Positions 46,259-55,659 are shown, counted from the stretch's first letter. The stretch: DNA of 64,000 nucleotides from Pseudomonas cichorii (GCF_015471405.1 NZ_BLVZ01000021.1:33906-97905); one strand, 5' to 3'. Notes: generated by a model not told the origin, from the letters alone. Numbers and translations are program-made.

Positions 46259-47578
46259 ATGCTATTTAACTCAAACAAAAAAGAACTGATCTCCCTCCAA
46301 CAGACTATTGAGCAACAAGCCTGGCTGTTAAAAGCAATTGATCGCTCTATGGCAACCATCGAATTCGACCTGAATGGCATCGTGCTCAGTGCCAATGACA
46401 ACTTCCTGAAAACCATGCATTACCGACGCGAAGATGTCGTAGGTAAAGAGCACCGGATATTCTGCCTGCCCGAATACGCGCGCAGTGCGGAATACAGTCA
46501 GTTGTGGTCACGCCTGCGCGCCGGAGAATTTGTGTCCGCAACTTTCCGTCGGGTAGCAGGTAATGGTCAGACCGTATGGCTGGAAGCCAGTTATAACCCT
46601 GTCAAGGACGAGTCAGGCAAGACAGTGAAAATCGTCAAGTACGCGATGGATATCACGGCCAAGGTCCAGGCGGACAGCGAGGCGAAAAACAAGCTTCAGG
46701 CCCTTGATCGCGCCATGGCCGTGATCGAATTCGATCTGGAAGGCCGGATTCTGTGCGCCAACAGCAACCTGACCAACCTGATGGGCTACAGCGAGAAAGA
46801 ACTGATCGGCAAGAATCACCGCCTGTTGTGCCCTCAGGAAATCAGTAGCAGCAGCGAATATGTCGACTTCTGGAAGCGCCTTAACAAAGGCGAGTTTTTC
46901 AGCGGACAATTCAAGCGCGTCAACCGCCACGGTCATGTTCTTTGGCTGGAGGCCAGTTACAACCCGGTTTACGACACCGACGGGAAGCTCTGGAAGATCA
47001 TCAAGTTCGCCTCGGACATCACCTCACGGGTCGAGCAGTATGAACGTGATGCCAACAGCGCGGCACAGGCCTATCACATATCGGTACAGACCCAGAAAGT
47101 CACCGAGCAGGGAACCCAGGTGATTCAGCAGGCCGCTACCGAAATGCGCCAGATCTCGGTGAACATCGAGGACTCGTCGCGCATCATCACGCAACTGGGC
47201 GAACGCTCAGAGCAGATCACCACCATCGTCAACACCATCCGCAGCATTGCCGAACAGACCAATCTGCTGGCACTGAACGCTGCAATCGAAGCGGCTCGTG
47301 CGGGCGATCAGGGTCGTGGTTTTGCGGTGGTGGCCGATGAGGTTCGCCAACTGGCAGGACGCACCAGCCGCTCCACAGCCGAAATCTCGGAGATGATCGG
47401 CGTGATCCAGAACGAAACCCGCCAGGCCATCGACAGCATGGACAACACCCGCAATAACGCCGTCAAGGGTGTCGACCTGGCAGATCAGGCAGGCTCGGTG
47501 ATTGTCCAGATCAGCGAAGGCACCAGCAATGCGGTCGATGCGGTCAAGATGTTTGCGCGCCAGGATATGGGGCACTGA
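46259..47578 (+). CDS. Soluble PAS-PAS chemoreceptor, BdlA-like
   Basis: A 439-residue methyl-accepting protein without membrane helices. Two tandem PAS domains of near-identical pattern (each starts ..AIDRSMATIEFDL / ALDRAMAVIEFDL and ends VWLEASYNPV...ITxxV) are followed by a compact signalling domain with the hairpin tip (NLLALNAAIEAARAGDQGRG). The plan matches BdlA, which governs biofilm dispersal in P. aeruginosa; Aer-type oxygen sensing is an alternative. The frame extends 36 codons further upstream, but ATG 46259 opens the conserved MLFNSNKKEL start. A clear ribosome site is not visible. Confidence 0.85.
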   Translation: MLFNSNKKELISLQQTIEQQAWLLKAIDRSMATIEFDLNGIVLSANDNFLKTMHYRREDVVGKEHRIFCLPEYARSAEYSQLWSRLRAGEFVSATFRRVAGNGQTVWLEASYNPVKDESGKTVKIVKYAMDITAKVQADSEAKNKLQALDRAMAVIEFDLEGRILCANSNLTNLMGYSEKELIGKNHRLLCPQEISSSSEYVDFWKRLNKGEFFSGQFKRVNRHGHVLWLEASYNPVYDTDGKLWKIIKFASDITSRVEQYERDANSAAQAYHISVQTQKVTEQGTQVIQQAATEMRQISVNIEDSSRIITQLGERSEQITTIVNTIRSIAEQTNLLALNAAIEAARAGDQGRGFAVVADEVRQLAGRTSRSTAEISEMIGVIQNETRQAIDSMDNTRNNAVKGVDLADQAGSVIVQISEGTSNAVDAVKMFARQDMGH

Positions 47579-47605
47579 TAGACAGCCGCTACTTCCAAAC
47601 CATGC

Positions 47606-47665
47606 GGGGGGGGGGGCCTTGGCCGCGACGAGTTTCATCAGGCGCTTCGTCGCGGCCAAGGCCCC
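47606..47665. repeat. Long G+C-rich inverted repeat with an 11-G tract
   Basis: Arms GGGGCCTTGGCCGCGACGA (47613-47631) and its perfect complement (47647-47665) give a 19-bp stem with a 15-base loop. An uninterrupted run of eleven G occupies 47606-47616. It lies between convergent genes and could act as a bidirectional terminator or REP-like element. Confidence 0.75.
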
Positions 47666-47688
47666 TCCCACGTCATGACAATGTGCTT

Positions 47689-48669
47689 TCACATCCGCGC
47701 TTGATTCTTTGCGCTGAGCTTCTTGGCCTTTTTCTCCAGCACCCCATAGACCAGCAACGCAATCAGCAAGGGCAACAGGAAGTAAATGGCCCGGTAGCCG
47801 ATCAGACCGGCCAGCAGGCTGCCCTTGGAGAATTCCTGGGCCAGTAAAGTGATGAACACGGTTTCCAGCACCCCGAGCCCTGCCGGAATATGCGTGATGA
47901 CGCCAGCAATGCTGCTGATCAGCAGCACACCCAGAATCGCCGGATAGAACGCATTGTCCGGTAGCAAGGTGTAAATCACCATCGCCATCAACGACCAGTT
48001 CAATGCTCCGAGACAGGCTTGCATCAAGGCCTGCCGGAGTGAAGGCAGGACGATTTCCTGGCCACGCAGGTTCCAGGAACGCCGCCTGGAAAAGCGGCAC
48101 GCCAGCAGATAGGCAAAGCACAGCACCAGCAAGCCCACACCGATCAACTGCAAGGAAACCGTGCCAACCTCCCAGGCCTTGGGCAGTTTCGGAAACCCCA
48201 TCGAGAACACGAACCCCGCCAGCAGCATATAACCCAGCCAGTTGGTAATCAGGCTGAAGCTCAGAATCCGGGTAATGGTCGGCACATCCAGCCCAAGACG
48301 CGAGTAAAGGCGATAGCGCAGGGCAATTCCGCCGACCCAGGAACTCAGGTTGAGGTTGAAGGCATAGCAGACGAAGGTCACCGGGACGACCTGCTGGATC
48401 GACAGTTTATGGCCCGTGTAATAACGCGCCAGTATGTCGAACCCGCAATACGTCAGGTAACTGGCCAGCGCCACCAGTACCGCAATACTCAGGGTGCTGG
48501 CCTTGTAGGATTGCAAGGCATGGCTGACTTCCTGCCAGTCGAGGTTCTTGACCAGCATGAACAGCAACACCGGCACCGCAATGAAGAAAAACAGATTCAA
48601 GCCACGCTTGGCCCACTTCCATCGGGTCCCGTGACTGCTGCTCGATGATGCATGGGCGACCTGTGTCAT
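47689..48669 (-). CDS. ybhN: YbhN-like membrane protein (LPG synthase TM/UPF0104)
   Basis: A 326-residue inner-membrane protein with about eight helices, of the family that resembles the flippase half of MprF. It carries the conserved segments FNLNLSSWVGGIALRYRLYS and IPAGLGVLETVF. The start at 48669 overlaps the clsB stop as ATGA. The three-gene order endonuclease-like, cardiolipin synthase, YbhN is the same as ybhP-clsB-ybhN in E. coli. It may move or position anionic lipids; no activity is shown by the sequence. Confidence 0.9.
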   Translation of the reverse strand: MTQVAHASSSSSHGTRWKWAKRGLNLFFFIAVPVLLFMLVKNLDWQEVSHALQSYKASTLSIAVLVALASYLTYCGFDILARYYTGHKLSIQQVVPVTFVCYAFNLNLSSWVGGIALRYRLYSRLGLDVPTITRILSFSLITNWLGYMLLAGFVFSMGFPKLPKAWEVGTVSLQLIGVGLLVLCFAYLLACRFSRRRSWNLRGQEIVLPSLRQALMQACLGALNWSLMAMVIYTLLPDNAFYPAILGVLLISSIAGVITHIPAGLGVLETVFITLLAQEFSKGSLLAGLIGYRAIYFLLPLLIALLVYGVLEKKAKKLSAKNQARM

Positions 48670-49928
48670 GACGATTGCTCCCTGTCCGGCAAATCCTGGC
48701 TGACCTGCTGCTCGATGACCCGCGCCTCTGGCATTACATCCCCAGCCCTCAAGGGCTTGAGGCGCACGCCATGGACGGGGAACAACCCGGCGATGGCCGG
48801 AAAGTGCCGCAGAAAGTGAAAACACAGAAAAATCATTGGCGCACGCCACCACTGGCCACGTGCCGCACCCTTGAGGTTGATCTGGGTGCTGTGCTCGGCA
48901 GCCAGATCGCGCAGATGCTCATGCAGATGTTGATTGAGGGCCGGGTCACGAATGAACAGATTGGCTTCCAGATTCAGCGCCAGGCTCAAGGGGTCCAGAT
49001 TACTGGAGCCGATGGTGGACCATTCGCGGTCGATCAGCGCGACCTTGCCATGCAGCGCCCGCTGTTTGTATTCATGGATCACGACGCCATCGCGCAGCAG
49101 ATAGGTGTAAGTCAGCCGTGAACAGACGCGCACGAACGGCATGTCCGGTTGCCCTTGCAGAATCAGCGTGACCTTTACCCCGCGCCGCGATGCATTGCGC
49201 AGCTCTCGCAGAAAGCGATAGCTGGGGAAAAAGTAGGCATTGGCAATGGTGATTCGCTGGGTCGCACTCCGAATGGCCTTGAGGTATTGCTCCTCGATAT
49301 CGGTGGTGTGATTGCTGTTGTCACGTTCGGCCAGCAGCATCCGCGCACTGCCAGCGTATTTCAGCTTCAGGGGAATGGGTTTCAAGGTGGCACGGACCAC
49401 CGGGTTGAGCATGTGCAGCGCGCTGCGATGGATATCGGCGAGAATCGGGCCACGCACCAATACGGCGTAGTCCTGTTTGGCCGTAAGCCCTGTGTCGGTC
49501 ATGTGGTCGACGCTGTAGTTGATGCCACCGATGAACCCCAGTTCACCGTCGATCACCACCACCTTGCGGTGCAGGCGCCGGAACAGATTGGTACGCATGC
49601 CCATGAAGCGCGGACGCGGGTCGAACAACTGGATCTGGATGCCGGCATCGATCATGGTTTTGACGAATTCGGAACTCAAATCCGAAGTGCCGTAGTCGTC
49701 CACCGTGACCACCACCCGCGCACCATTACCCGCGGCTTCGATCAAGGCCTGCTGCAAGCCCTTGCCGATACGGTCCTCGAAAATGATGAACGTCTCGACC
49801 AGCACTTCCTTGCGAGCCGCACGGATACACTCGAAAACACGGGAAAAGAAATCCTCCCCGTTGATCAGCAACTCGACACAATTACCGTCGCGCCACTGCC
49901 CTCGCTGCTCCCTGGCATCGTTGTTCAT
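48666..49928 (-). CDS. clsB: Cardiolipin synthase B
   Basis: A 420-residue phospholipase-D-superfamily enzyme without N-terminal membrane helices, like E. coli ClsB. Two intact HxKxxxxD motifs are seen: HRKVVVIDGELGFIGGINY and HGKVALIDREWSTIGSSN. It joins phosphatidylglycerol units, or phosphatidylglycerol and other alcohols, to cardiolipin or related lipids. ATG 49928 overlaps the stop of the preceding gene and has GGAGGTGA upstream. Coupled to ybhN behind it. Confidence 0.93.
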   Translation of the reverse strand: MNNDAREQRGQWRDGNCVELLINGEDFFSRVFECIRAARKEVLVETFIIFEDRIGKGLQQALIEAAGNGARVVVTVDDYGTSDLSSEFVKTMIDAGIQIQLFDPRPRFMGMRTNLFRRLHRKVVVIDGELGFIGGINYSVDHMTDTGLTAKQDYAVLVRGPILADIHRSALHMLNPVVRATLKPIPLKLKYAGSARMLLAERDNSNHTTDIEEQYLKAIRSATQRITIANAYFFPSYRFLRELRNASRRGVKVTLILQGQPDMPFVRVCSRLTYTYLLRDGVVIHEYKQRALHGKVALIDREWSTIGSSNLDPLSLALNLEANLFIRDPALNQHLHEHLRDLAAEHSTQINLKGAARGQWWRAPMIFLCFHFLRHFPAIAGLFPVHGVRLKPLRAGDVMPEARVIEQQVSQDLPDREQSS

Positions 49929-50716
49929 AAGGTCACCTCCACCGCCAAGGGTGCATGATCGGAAAGATGGGACCACGGCCGGTTGGACAGCACTTTGGGC
50001 CTGTGGCTCGTCGCGTTGCGTACGTAAATCCGATCCAGCCTCAACAGCGGCCAGCGGGCTGGAAAGCTCTTGGCCGGCGCGCCAAAACGCTCGACAAAGA
50101 CTTCATGCAGCCCTGTGCCTTCAAGCAACGCATCGGCACGCAAGCGCCAATCGTTGAAATCGCCGGCAACGATCACCGGCACACCGGCCGGCAGGCGCTC
50201 CATCAACTCGGCCAAAAGCTTGAGCTGTTGCCGCCGATGGCTCTCGAACAGCCCCAGATGCACACAGACCGCATGAACCTGCCCGTAATGCGGGACTTCA
50301 AGAATGCAGTGCAGCAACCCGCGCTCTTCAGTACCGTGAATGGAGATATCTAGGTTTTCGTGCTGAACGATGGGGTATTTGGACAGCAACGCATTACCGT
50401 GATGCCCTTCCGGGTACACCGCGTTGCGCCCGTAGGCAAAGTCCTTCCACATGCTGTCGGCAAGAAACTCGTACTGCGAAATCGTCGGCCAGTCCTTGAT
50501 GCGCCGGGCATGACTGTTGTGTTCGCCATGGACTTCCTGCAGGAACACGATATCGGCGGACACAGTGCGCACCGCCTCACGCAGCTCCGGCAGAATGAAA
50601 CGGCGGTTGAAGATGCCGAAACCCATATGCATGTTCATGGTCAGCACATTCAATGAAATGTTCGCTGATACCGGCGTTATGTTGCCCAAGGGGGGACTGG
50701 GACTGGCACTGGTCAA
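49925..50716 (-). CDS. ybhP: Endonuclease/exonuclease/phosphatase-fold protein, YbhP-like
   Basis: A 263-residue DNase-I-fold hydrolase with catalytic signatures FLQEVHGEH (Glu), GDFNDWR (Asp/Asn) and SDHAPL (Asp-His). The start is TTG 50716, which has AAGGAG six bases upstream; no ATG fits and an earlier TTG lacks a ribosome site. It opens the ybhP-clsB-ybhN operon. Substrates of this family include phosphoinositides and nucleic acids; a phospholipid-related phosphodiester is plausible given the neighbours. Confidence 0.88.
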   Translation of the reverse strand: MTSASPSPPLGNITPVSANISLNVLTMNMHMGFGIFNRRFILPELREAVRTVSADIVFLQEVHGEHNSHARRIKDWPTISQYEFLADSMWKDFAYGRNAVYPEGHHGNALLSKYPIVQHENLDISIHGTEERGLLHCILEVPHYGQVHAVCVHLGLFESHRRQQLKLLAELMERLPAGVPVIVAGDFNDWRLRADALLEGTGLHEVFVERFGAPAKSFPARWPLLRLDRIYVRNATSHRPKVLSNRPWSHLSDHAPLAVEVTL

Positions 50717-50948
50717 GGCTCGCTCCTTCACGACATTCAAGTCATATGAAGCCGGACGAATGCACAGGTTCCGTCGTTTGTCGAACAGGCAGCCGCAGAT
50801 TCAACTATCTGCCAAAGACGCAATCGAACATGGACCTCTCCCATGCTTTCAAGGCATGAGGTTTACTTAATGCACAACTAGCCGAAACAGTGTCTGAAGC
50901 AGGCTTTCTGAAACCGCCTAAGCTATTCAAGATCAGCCTTGAGACAAC

Positions 50949-51506
50949 ATGACAAGGATACCGGCAGTGGATTCACCGTCTTCTGAAAGCTATACCTACC
51001 GGGCCAAATGGCTGCATTGGGCCATGGCCGTCCTGATCGTGCTGGCTTATGCCTTGATTCTCAGCCGTACCCAGTTCGGTAAGGGATCGGAATACCGAGT
51101 ATTCGTCGTCCAGAGCCATTTCTGGGTTGGCATCGCGATATTGGCCCTGGCATTCTTTCGCGTTGCAGAACGCCGTCGCCATCGACCACCGGGTATTACC
51201 CCGCCGCTTGAAGGCGTGCTGCGCCTTGCGGCAACCGTGTCGCACTACGCCCTGTATGCATTCCTGTTCGCCCAGCCTGTGCTCGGTCTACTCACGGTCG
51301 TGGTTGAAAAAGGCGCGTTGCCGATCCCGCTGACAGATGTGCTGATCCCCTGGCCATTCCCTACTTCGGGCCGTGTAGCCGAGCAGTTCGAGGACCTGCA
51401 CAAGTTGCTGGCCTCGATCTTTTATTACGTGATCGGGCTGCATGCGACAGCTGCGATCTGGCATCACTTCGTGCGCAAGGACAATACGCTCAAGCGGATG
51501 CTGTAG
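50949..51506 (+). CDS. Cytochrome b561
   Basis: A 185-residue four-helix inner-membrane di-heme protein. Histidines that could bind heme lie in each helix: KWLHWAMA, QSHFWVGI, VSHYALYAF and GLHATAAIWHHF. Members pass electrons from ubiquinol to oxygen or superoxide. It stands alone, divergent from the ybhP operon across a 230-base gap with few recognisable signals. Confidence 0.9.
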   Translation: MTRIPAVDSPSSESYTYRAKWLHWAMAVLIVLAYALILSRTQFGKGSEYRVFVVQSHFWVGIAILALAFFRVAERRRHRPPGITPPLEGVLRLAATVSHYALYAFLFAQPVLGLLTVVVEKGALPIPLTDVLIPWPFPTSGRVAEQFEDLHKLLASIFYYVIGLHATAAIWHHFVRKDNTLKRML

Positions 51507-51575
51507 GAGAGGATTAATTGGCCTGTGCAGACTGTATGATTGCCAGCGTTCACTCCCATGGATCAAGGACACCCC

Positions 51576-53750
51576 ATGCGCACCCGGCTGTTGACTGCTC
51601 TGACCCTTGCTGTCGGCTCTGTTTTTTGCACTCAGGTTCAAGCCAGCGGCGATGATTCCTGCTACCCGAACTGGACAATCCTCAAGGAGCGTCTGGATGT
51701 CTGCAGCAATCTGGCTTTCCTCAGCCCCGGTAACGACAGTCAGGTCAATCTGCGCTTGCTGCTGGCCGATCAGGGTGCGCTGGCGCTGCAACCCCACGCA
51801 CTGAACAGCGACGATCTGGCGCAGGGTTATGGCCCGGTGCCCTTCCCTCTTTATCGTCTGGGCGCGATCAAAGTCCGGGACGAAGCTGAATCCCCGGAGC
51901 AGCCTGTCAGCGCGGCCTTGATTCCATTGCTGGAAAAACTGGGTATCAAGCACGAAGTTACCGAAACTGCTGGTGATGCGTTCCTGCAAGGAGAAGGCAG
52001 CCGCTGCCGCAGCAATGCGCAAACCAGCGCTACGGCCTTTATCGAGCAGTTGGTCGCCAGCCCGGCGTTGAACGACAGCGAACGCCGCTCGCTGGCCAAT
52101 GCCCGCCTGCAATTGCTGACAGTGTGCGGCTGGGACGCCAGCCAGCAGGTCAGCAAGATCCCCGCAGATCTACCGTCCTCGACCGGCAAGGCATTCGCCA
52201 CGTATCTGCGAGCCGCCAGCGACTTTTACAGCGGCCGTTTTGCCGAGGCATCGACAGGCTTTGCTGCCCTTGCCGAAAGCCCGCAGCCCTGGCTCAAGCA
52301 GACCGCGCTGTACATGAGCGCACGCACAGCGTTGAACGATGCCCAGCAAAACGCTTTCAATGAATATGGCGAACGCTCTGCCGAGCAACTGGACAAAGCT
52401 GCGCTGCAACGGGCCGAAAGCGGCTTCGAGCGGTATCTGCAAGCCTATCCTCAAGGCGAATACGCCGCTTCGGCTCAAGGCTTGCTGAGGCGCGTTCACT
52501 GGCTGGCCAATGATTCCGACAAACTCGCCAGGGATTTCGCCCTGCAACTGACTCAAACCAGCGATGCGCAACGCAACGTTTCTCTGGATGAACTGGTGAG
52601 CGAGGTGGATACCAAGCTGCTGACGGTCAACCGGCAGGCGGTGCAGACGCCTTTGCTGATGGCCATCAATGACCTGATGTGGATGCGGGAAAAGTCGACC
52701 CCGAAACTGACCGAAGCAGACCTGCAAGCGCAGAAACCGATCTTTGCCGAACAGCCTGCCCTGTATGAGTACTTGCAGGCTGCATTTGCCTTCTATGTCG
52801 AAGATAACCCGGCAAAAGCCCTGACACTGCTGCCGAGCGAACCACCGGCCACGCTCGACTACCTGAGCTTCAGCCAGCAGATGCTGCGCGGCCTGGCACT
52901 GCAAGCCCGCCAGGACTGGAAAGCCGCACAGGCCTTGTGGGAGCACCTGCTGCCGCTGGCCAAACAGCCGCTGCAACGCGAACAACTGGAACTGGCTCTG
53001 GCCATGAGTTACGAGCGAGACGAGCAATTATCCCGAGTCTTCGCAGCGGACTCTTCGATCCAGTCGCAACAGGTACGTTACACCCTGCTCAGACATGTAG
53101 CCGATGCCGATCTACTGCGCCAACAGACCACCCAGGGCCCGGACGCCACCGAGCGCAATACCGCGCTGTTCGTCCTGCTCTATAAAGACCTGCTGCGCAA
53201 TCGCTATGCTGACTTTGCCGAGGACTTCAAACGATTGCCAGCCACGCTTCCCGACGAGAAGCTGGGTTACAGCCTGGGTTATGTATATGAAAAGGGACCC
53301 GAACTTGCCCTCTTCCACTGGCAAGGCGACAAGGCCCAGTCCGGCTACACCTGCCCGGGCATCGCCCAGACAGCCGCGGTCTTGCAGGCTGACAGCAAGA
53401 GCCCGCAAGGCCTGAACTGCCTGGGCGAGTTCATGCTGCGCAACCAGCTGGACAGCATGCCGCTGGACCAGAAGCGTCACGCCGACAGCCTGGGCGGTAC
53501 CGCGCCGGGGTTTGCCGGTGAGGCCTTCTCCCGACTCGAAGGCTACAAGCAGGTCATCGCCAACCCCAAGGCACCACGCGACGACAAAGCCTACGCGCTG
53601 TTTCGTGCAATCAACTGCTATGCGCCCTCGGGCTATAACAGTTGTAACGGCAAGGATGTCGAACCCGCTGTACGCAAGGCCTGGTTCAAGCAATTGAAAG
53701 GCGAATTCGCCGATACCCGCTGGAGCAAATCGCTGCAGTACTACTGGTAA
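51576..53750 (+). CDS. Large exported helical-repeat (TPR-like) protein
   Basis: A 724-residue protein with a Sec signal (core LLTALTLAVGSVF, cleavage after VQA near residue 24) and no further membrane segment, so periplasmic or outer-membrane-associated. The body is almost all helical, with TPR-like alternation such as AASDFYSGRFAEASTGFAAL, and cysteines in the mature part that may pair. ATG 51576 has AAGGA six bases upstream. Pseudomonas genomes carry it as a long protein of unknown function, sometimes labelled YfiO-like; a link to outer-membrane assembly is not shown. Six bases separate it from the DUF3142 gene, so the two probably act together. Confidence 0.8.
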   Translation: MRTRLLTALTLAVGSVFCTQVQASGDDSCYPNWTILKERLDVCSNLAFLSPGNDSQVNLRLLLADQGALALQPHALNSDDLAQGYGPVPFPLYRLGAIKVRDEAESPEQPVSAALIPLLEKLGIKHEVTETAGDAFLQGEGSRCRSNAQTSATAFIEQLVASPALNDSERRSLANARLQLLTVCGWDASQQVSKIPADLPSSTGKAFATYLRAASDFYSGRFAEASTGFAALAESPQPWLKQTALYMSARTALNDAQQNAFNEYGERSAEQLDKAALQRAESGFERYLQAYPQGEYAASAQGLLRRVHWLANDSDKLARDFALQLTQTSDAQRNVSLDELVSEVDTKLLTVNRQAVQTPLLMAINDLMWMREKSTPKLTEADLQAQKPIFAEQPALYEYLQAAFAFYVEDNPAKALTLLPSEPPATLDYLSFSQQMLRGLALQARQDWKAAQALWEHLLPLAKQPLQREQLELALAMSYERDEQLSRVFAADSSIQSQQVRYTLLRHVADADLLRQQTTQGPDATERNTALFVLLYKDLLRNRYADFAEDFKRLPATLPDEKLGYSLGYVYEKGPELALFHWQGDKAQSGYTCPGIAQTAAVLQADSKSPQGLNCLGEFMLRNQLDSMPLDQKRHADSLGGTAPGFAGEAFSRLEGYKQVIANPKAPRDDKAYALFRAINCYAPSGYNSCNGKDVEPAVRKAWFKQLKGEFADTRWSKSLQYYW

Positions 53751-53756
53751 ATCGCG

Positions 53757-54470
53757 ATGCGTTTATGGCGTTTTCTGACGCTGCTCTGGCTGCTTGGCCC
53801 GCTGCATGCCTGGGCAGCGGTGGATGCCTCGGATTACGACGCCTTCTGGCTATGGGGCGGCGTGACCTCACAGCCGGTGCTGGCAAAAGCCAAGACGCTG
53901 TACGTGCTGCAAGGCCAGATCAGCACCTCACGCCGCGACCCGCAACAGCGGGTCAACTTCATCGCACAGGGAATGGCTGTGACCCGACTGCCTCAGGAAC
54001 AGCTCTGGGTGGTATATCGCGCCCATACCCTGCGCTGGCCAGAGCCGGTCTACCGCCAGTTGCTTGGCCAGGTCGAACGCTGGAGACAGGCAGGTAATAC
54101 CCTGGTCGGCATCCAGATCGATTTCGATGCCCGCACCCGCTACCTGAATGAATACGTCGACTTCCTGCGCGACCTGCGCCGCCGTCTGCCACCCGAATAC
54201 CGCCTGAGCATCACCGGCCTGATGGACTGGAGCAGCAACGCCGACGCCCGCTTCATCGGCGACCTCAAAGGCGTGATCGACGAAGTGGTGGTGCAAACCT
54301 ATCAGGGCCGCCACAGCATCCCCGACTACGCCGCCTACCTGCCACGCCTGAACCGCCTCGGCCTGCCGTTCAAGATCGGCCTGATTCAGGGCGGCGAATG
54401 GCAAGCGCCGGGGTATCTGCAAGACAACGAGTGGTTCAGGGGGTATGTGGTTTTCTTGCAGAATCGATAA
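53757..54470 (+). CDS. DUF3142 family exported protein
   Basis: A 237-residue protein with a signal peptide (RLWRFLTLLWLLGPLHAWA, cleaved after AWA). The fold is probably a TIM-barrel glycosidase-like domain: AFWLWGG near the start, GIQIDFDART with an acidic pair, SITGLMDWS and VVVQTYQGRHSIPDY. DUF3142 members have no proven activity; polysaccharide binding or cleavage is a guess. Only six bases follow the stop of the helical-repeat gene, indicating co-transcription. Confidence 0.85.
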   Translation: MRLWRFLTLLWLLGPLHAWAAVDASDYDAFWLWGGVTSQPVLAKAKTLYVLQGQISTSRRDPQQRVNFIAQGMAVTRLPQEQLWVVYRAHTLRWPEPVYRQLLGQVERWRQAGNTLVGIQIDFDARTRYLNEYVDFLRDLRRRLPPEYRLSITGLMDWSSNADARFIGDLKGVIDEVVVQTYQGRHSIPDYAAYLPRLNRLGLPFKIGLIQGGEWQAPGYLQDNEWFRGYVVFLQNR

Positions 54471-54557
54471 CGCGATAGCTCCTGCAAGATGAGGGTTCGG
54501 GGACTACGCTGAAACCTCCACCCTATCTCCCACGTTGCACAGGATCAGGAGAACATC

Positions 54558-55307
54558 ATGACTCAGCATGCAAGCCTCGCCGGTAAAGTCGCACTCGTTC
54601 AGGGCGGCTCACGCGGTATCGGTGCCGCTATCGTCAGACGCCTGGCCAAGGAAGGCGCGGCCGTTGCCTTCACTTACGTCAATTCCGAGATCAATGCACT
54701 CGACTTGCAGGACAGCATCGGCGCCAACGGCGGCAAGGCACTGGCCATTCGTGCCGACAGCGCCGATGCCACCGCCATTCGCCACGCCGTAGAGACCACC
54801 GCCGAAACCTTTGGTGGCCTGGATATTCTGGTCAACAATGCAGGTGTGCTGGCCGTCGGCCCGCTGGATGAGTTCAGCCTGGAAGACTTCGACAGAATCC
54901 TGGCCGTCAACGTGCGCGGCGTGTTCATTGCCACTCAGGAGGCGGCCCGCCATATGAGCGAAGGTGGCCGCATCATCAATATCGGCAGCACCAATGCCGA
55001 CCGCATGCCTTTCGCTGGCGGTGCGCCTTATGCCATGAGCAAGTCTGCACTGGTGGGCCTGACCAAAGGCCTGGCCCGTGATCTCGGCCCGCAGGGCATT
55101 ACCGTCAATAACGTACAGCCAGGCCCGGTGGATACCGACATGAACCCGGCCCATGGAGAATTCGCTGAAAGCCTCATGGGTTTCATGGCCATCCCGCGTT
55201 ATGGCAAAAGTGAAGAAATCGCCAGTTTCGTCGCCTACCTTGCTGGCCCGGAGACGGGCTATATCACCGGTGCCAGCCTGACCATCGACGGCGGCTTCAG
55301 CGCCTGA
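54558..55307 (+). CDS. SDR family oxidoreductase
   Basis: A 249-residue classical short-chain dehydrogenase. It has the cofactor motif GGSRGIG (with Gln before it in place of the usual Thr), NNAG at the centre of the sheet, the catalytic Ser of INIGSTNAD, and YAMSK with Tyr and Lys. The C-terminus GYITGASLTIDGGFSA is typical of 3-oxoacyl-ACP-reductase-like members. AGGAG precedes the ATG. It is monocistronic; substrate unknown. Confidence 0.92.
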   Translation: MTQHASLAGKVALVQGGSRGIGAAIVRRLAKEGAAVAFTYVNSEINALDLQDSIGANGGKALAIRADSADATAIRHAVETTAETFGGLDILVNNAGVLAVGPLDEFSLEDFDRILAVNVRGVFIATQEAARHMSEGGRIINIGSTNADRMPFAGGAPYAMSKSALVGLTKGLARDLGPQGITVNNVQPGPVDTDMNPAHGEFAESLMGFMAIPRYGKSEEIASFVAYLAGPETGYITGASLTIDGGFSA

Positions 55308-55483
55308 CCCGGCCCGTAACACATCCACCTCATCGTCCCCTCGCCAGGCAAGGAAGCCGGGGATGAACCTGAAAGCTGCACTTTTTGCTTAACCGCATGA
55401 AAATTCTGAAAAAAAGTTTGCGTTCAGAAAACGTTTCGACTACATTAGCGCGCCTCGACAGACACAACAGTCTGAAGAGATAC

Positions 55484-55573
55484 GGTGAAGTGTCCGAGTG
55501 GCTTAAGGAGCACGCCTGGAAAGTGTGTATACAAGAAATTGTATCGAGAGTTCGAATCTCTCCTTCACCGCCA
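55484..55573 (+). tRNA. tRNA-Ser (GGA anticodon)
   Basis: A 90-base class II tRNA with encoded CCA. The acceptor arm GGTGAAG pairs with CTTCACC. The anticodon loop CTGGAAA gives GGA. A long variable arm with the hairpin TATACAAGAAATTGTAT and the T arm GAGAGTTCGAATCTCTC are complete. It is followed by a terminator. Confidence 0.97.
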
Positions 55574-55586
55574 AATTAGAAAAACG

Positions 55587-55622
55587 CGAAGCCCCTGAAT
55601 TCACAGAATCTCAGGGGCTTCG
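55587..55622 (+). terminator. Rho-independent terminator of tRNA-Ser
   Basis: A 12-bp stem CGAAGCCCCTGA/TCAGGGGCTTCG followed by TGGTTTTC, starting 13 bases after the tRNA. Confidence 0.85.
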
Positions 55623-55659
55623 TGGTTTTCGGCGTTTGAAAAATGCTCATGGGATGCAC

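Noticed and set aside
55336..55362. TCCCC/GGGGA hairpin after the SDR gene as terminator
   Set aside because: Only five base pairs with a long loop and no T run.
55385..55579. 64-codon frame across the tRNA
   Set aside because: It consists mainly of the tRNA-Ser gene, which is complete and structurally sound.
55484..55640. tRNA-Ser as an integration site of a genomic island
   Set aside because: No integrase follows and no second copy of the tRNA 3' end was noticed downstream; a cytochrome c gene follows directly.
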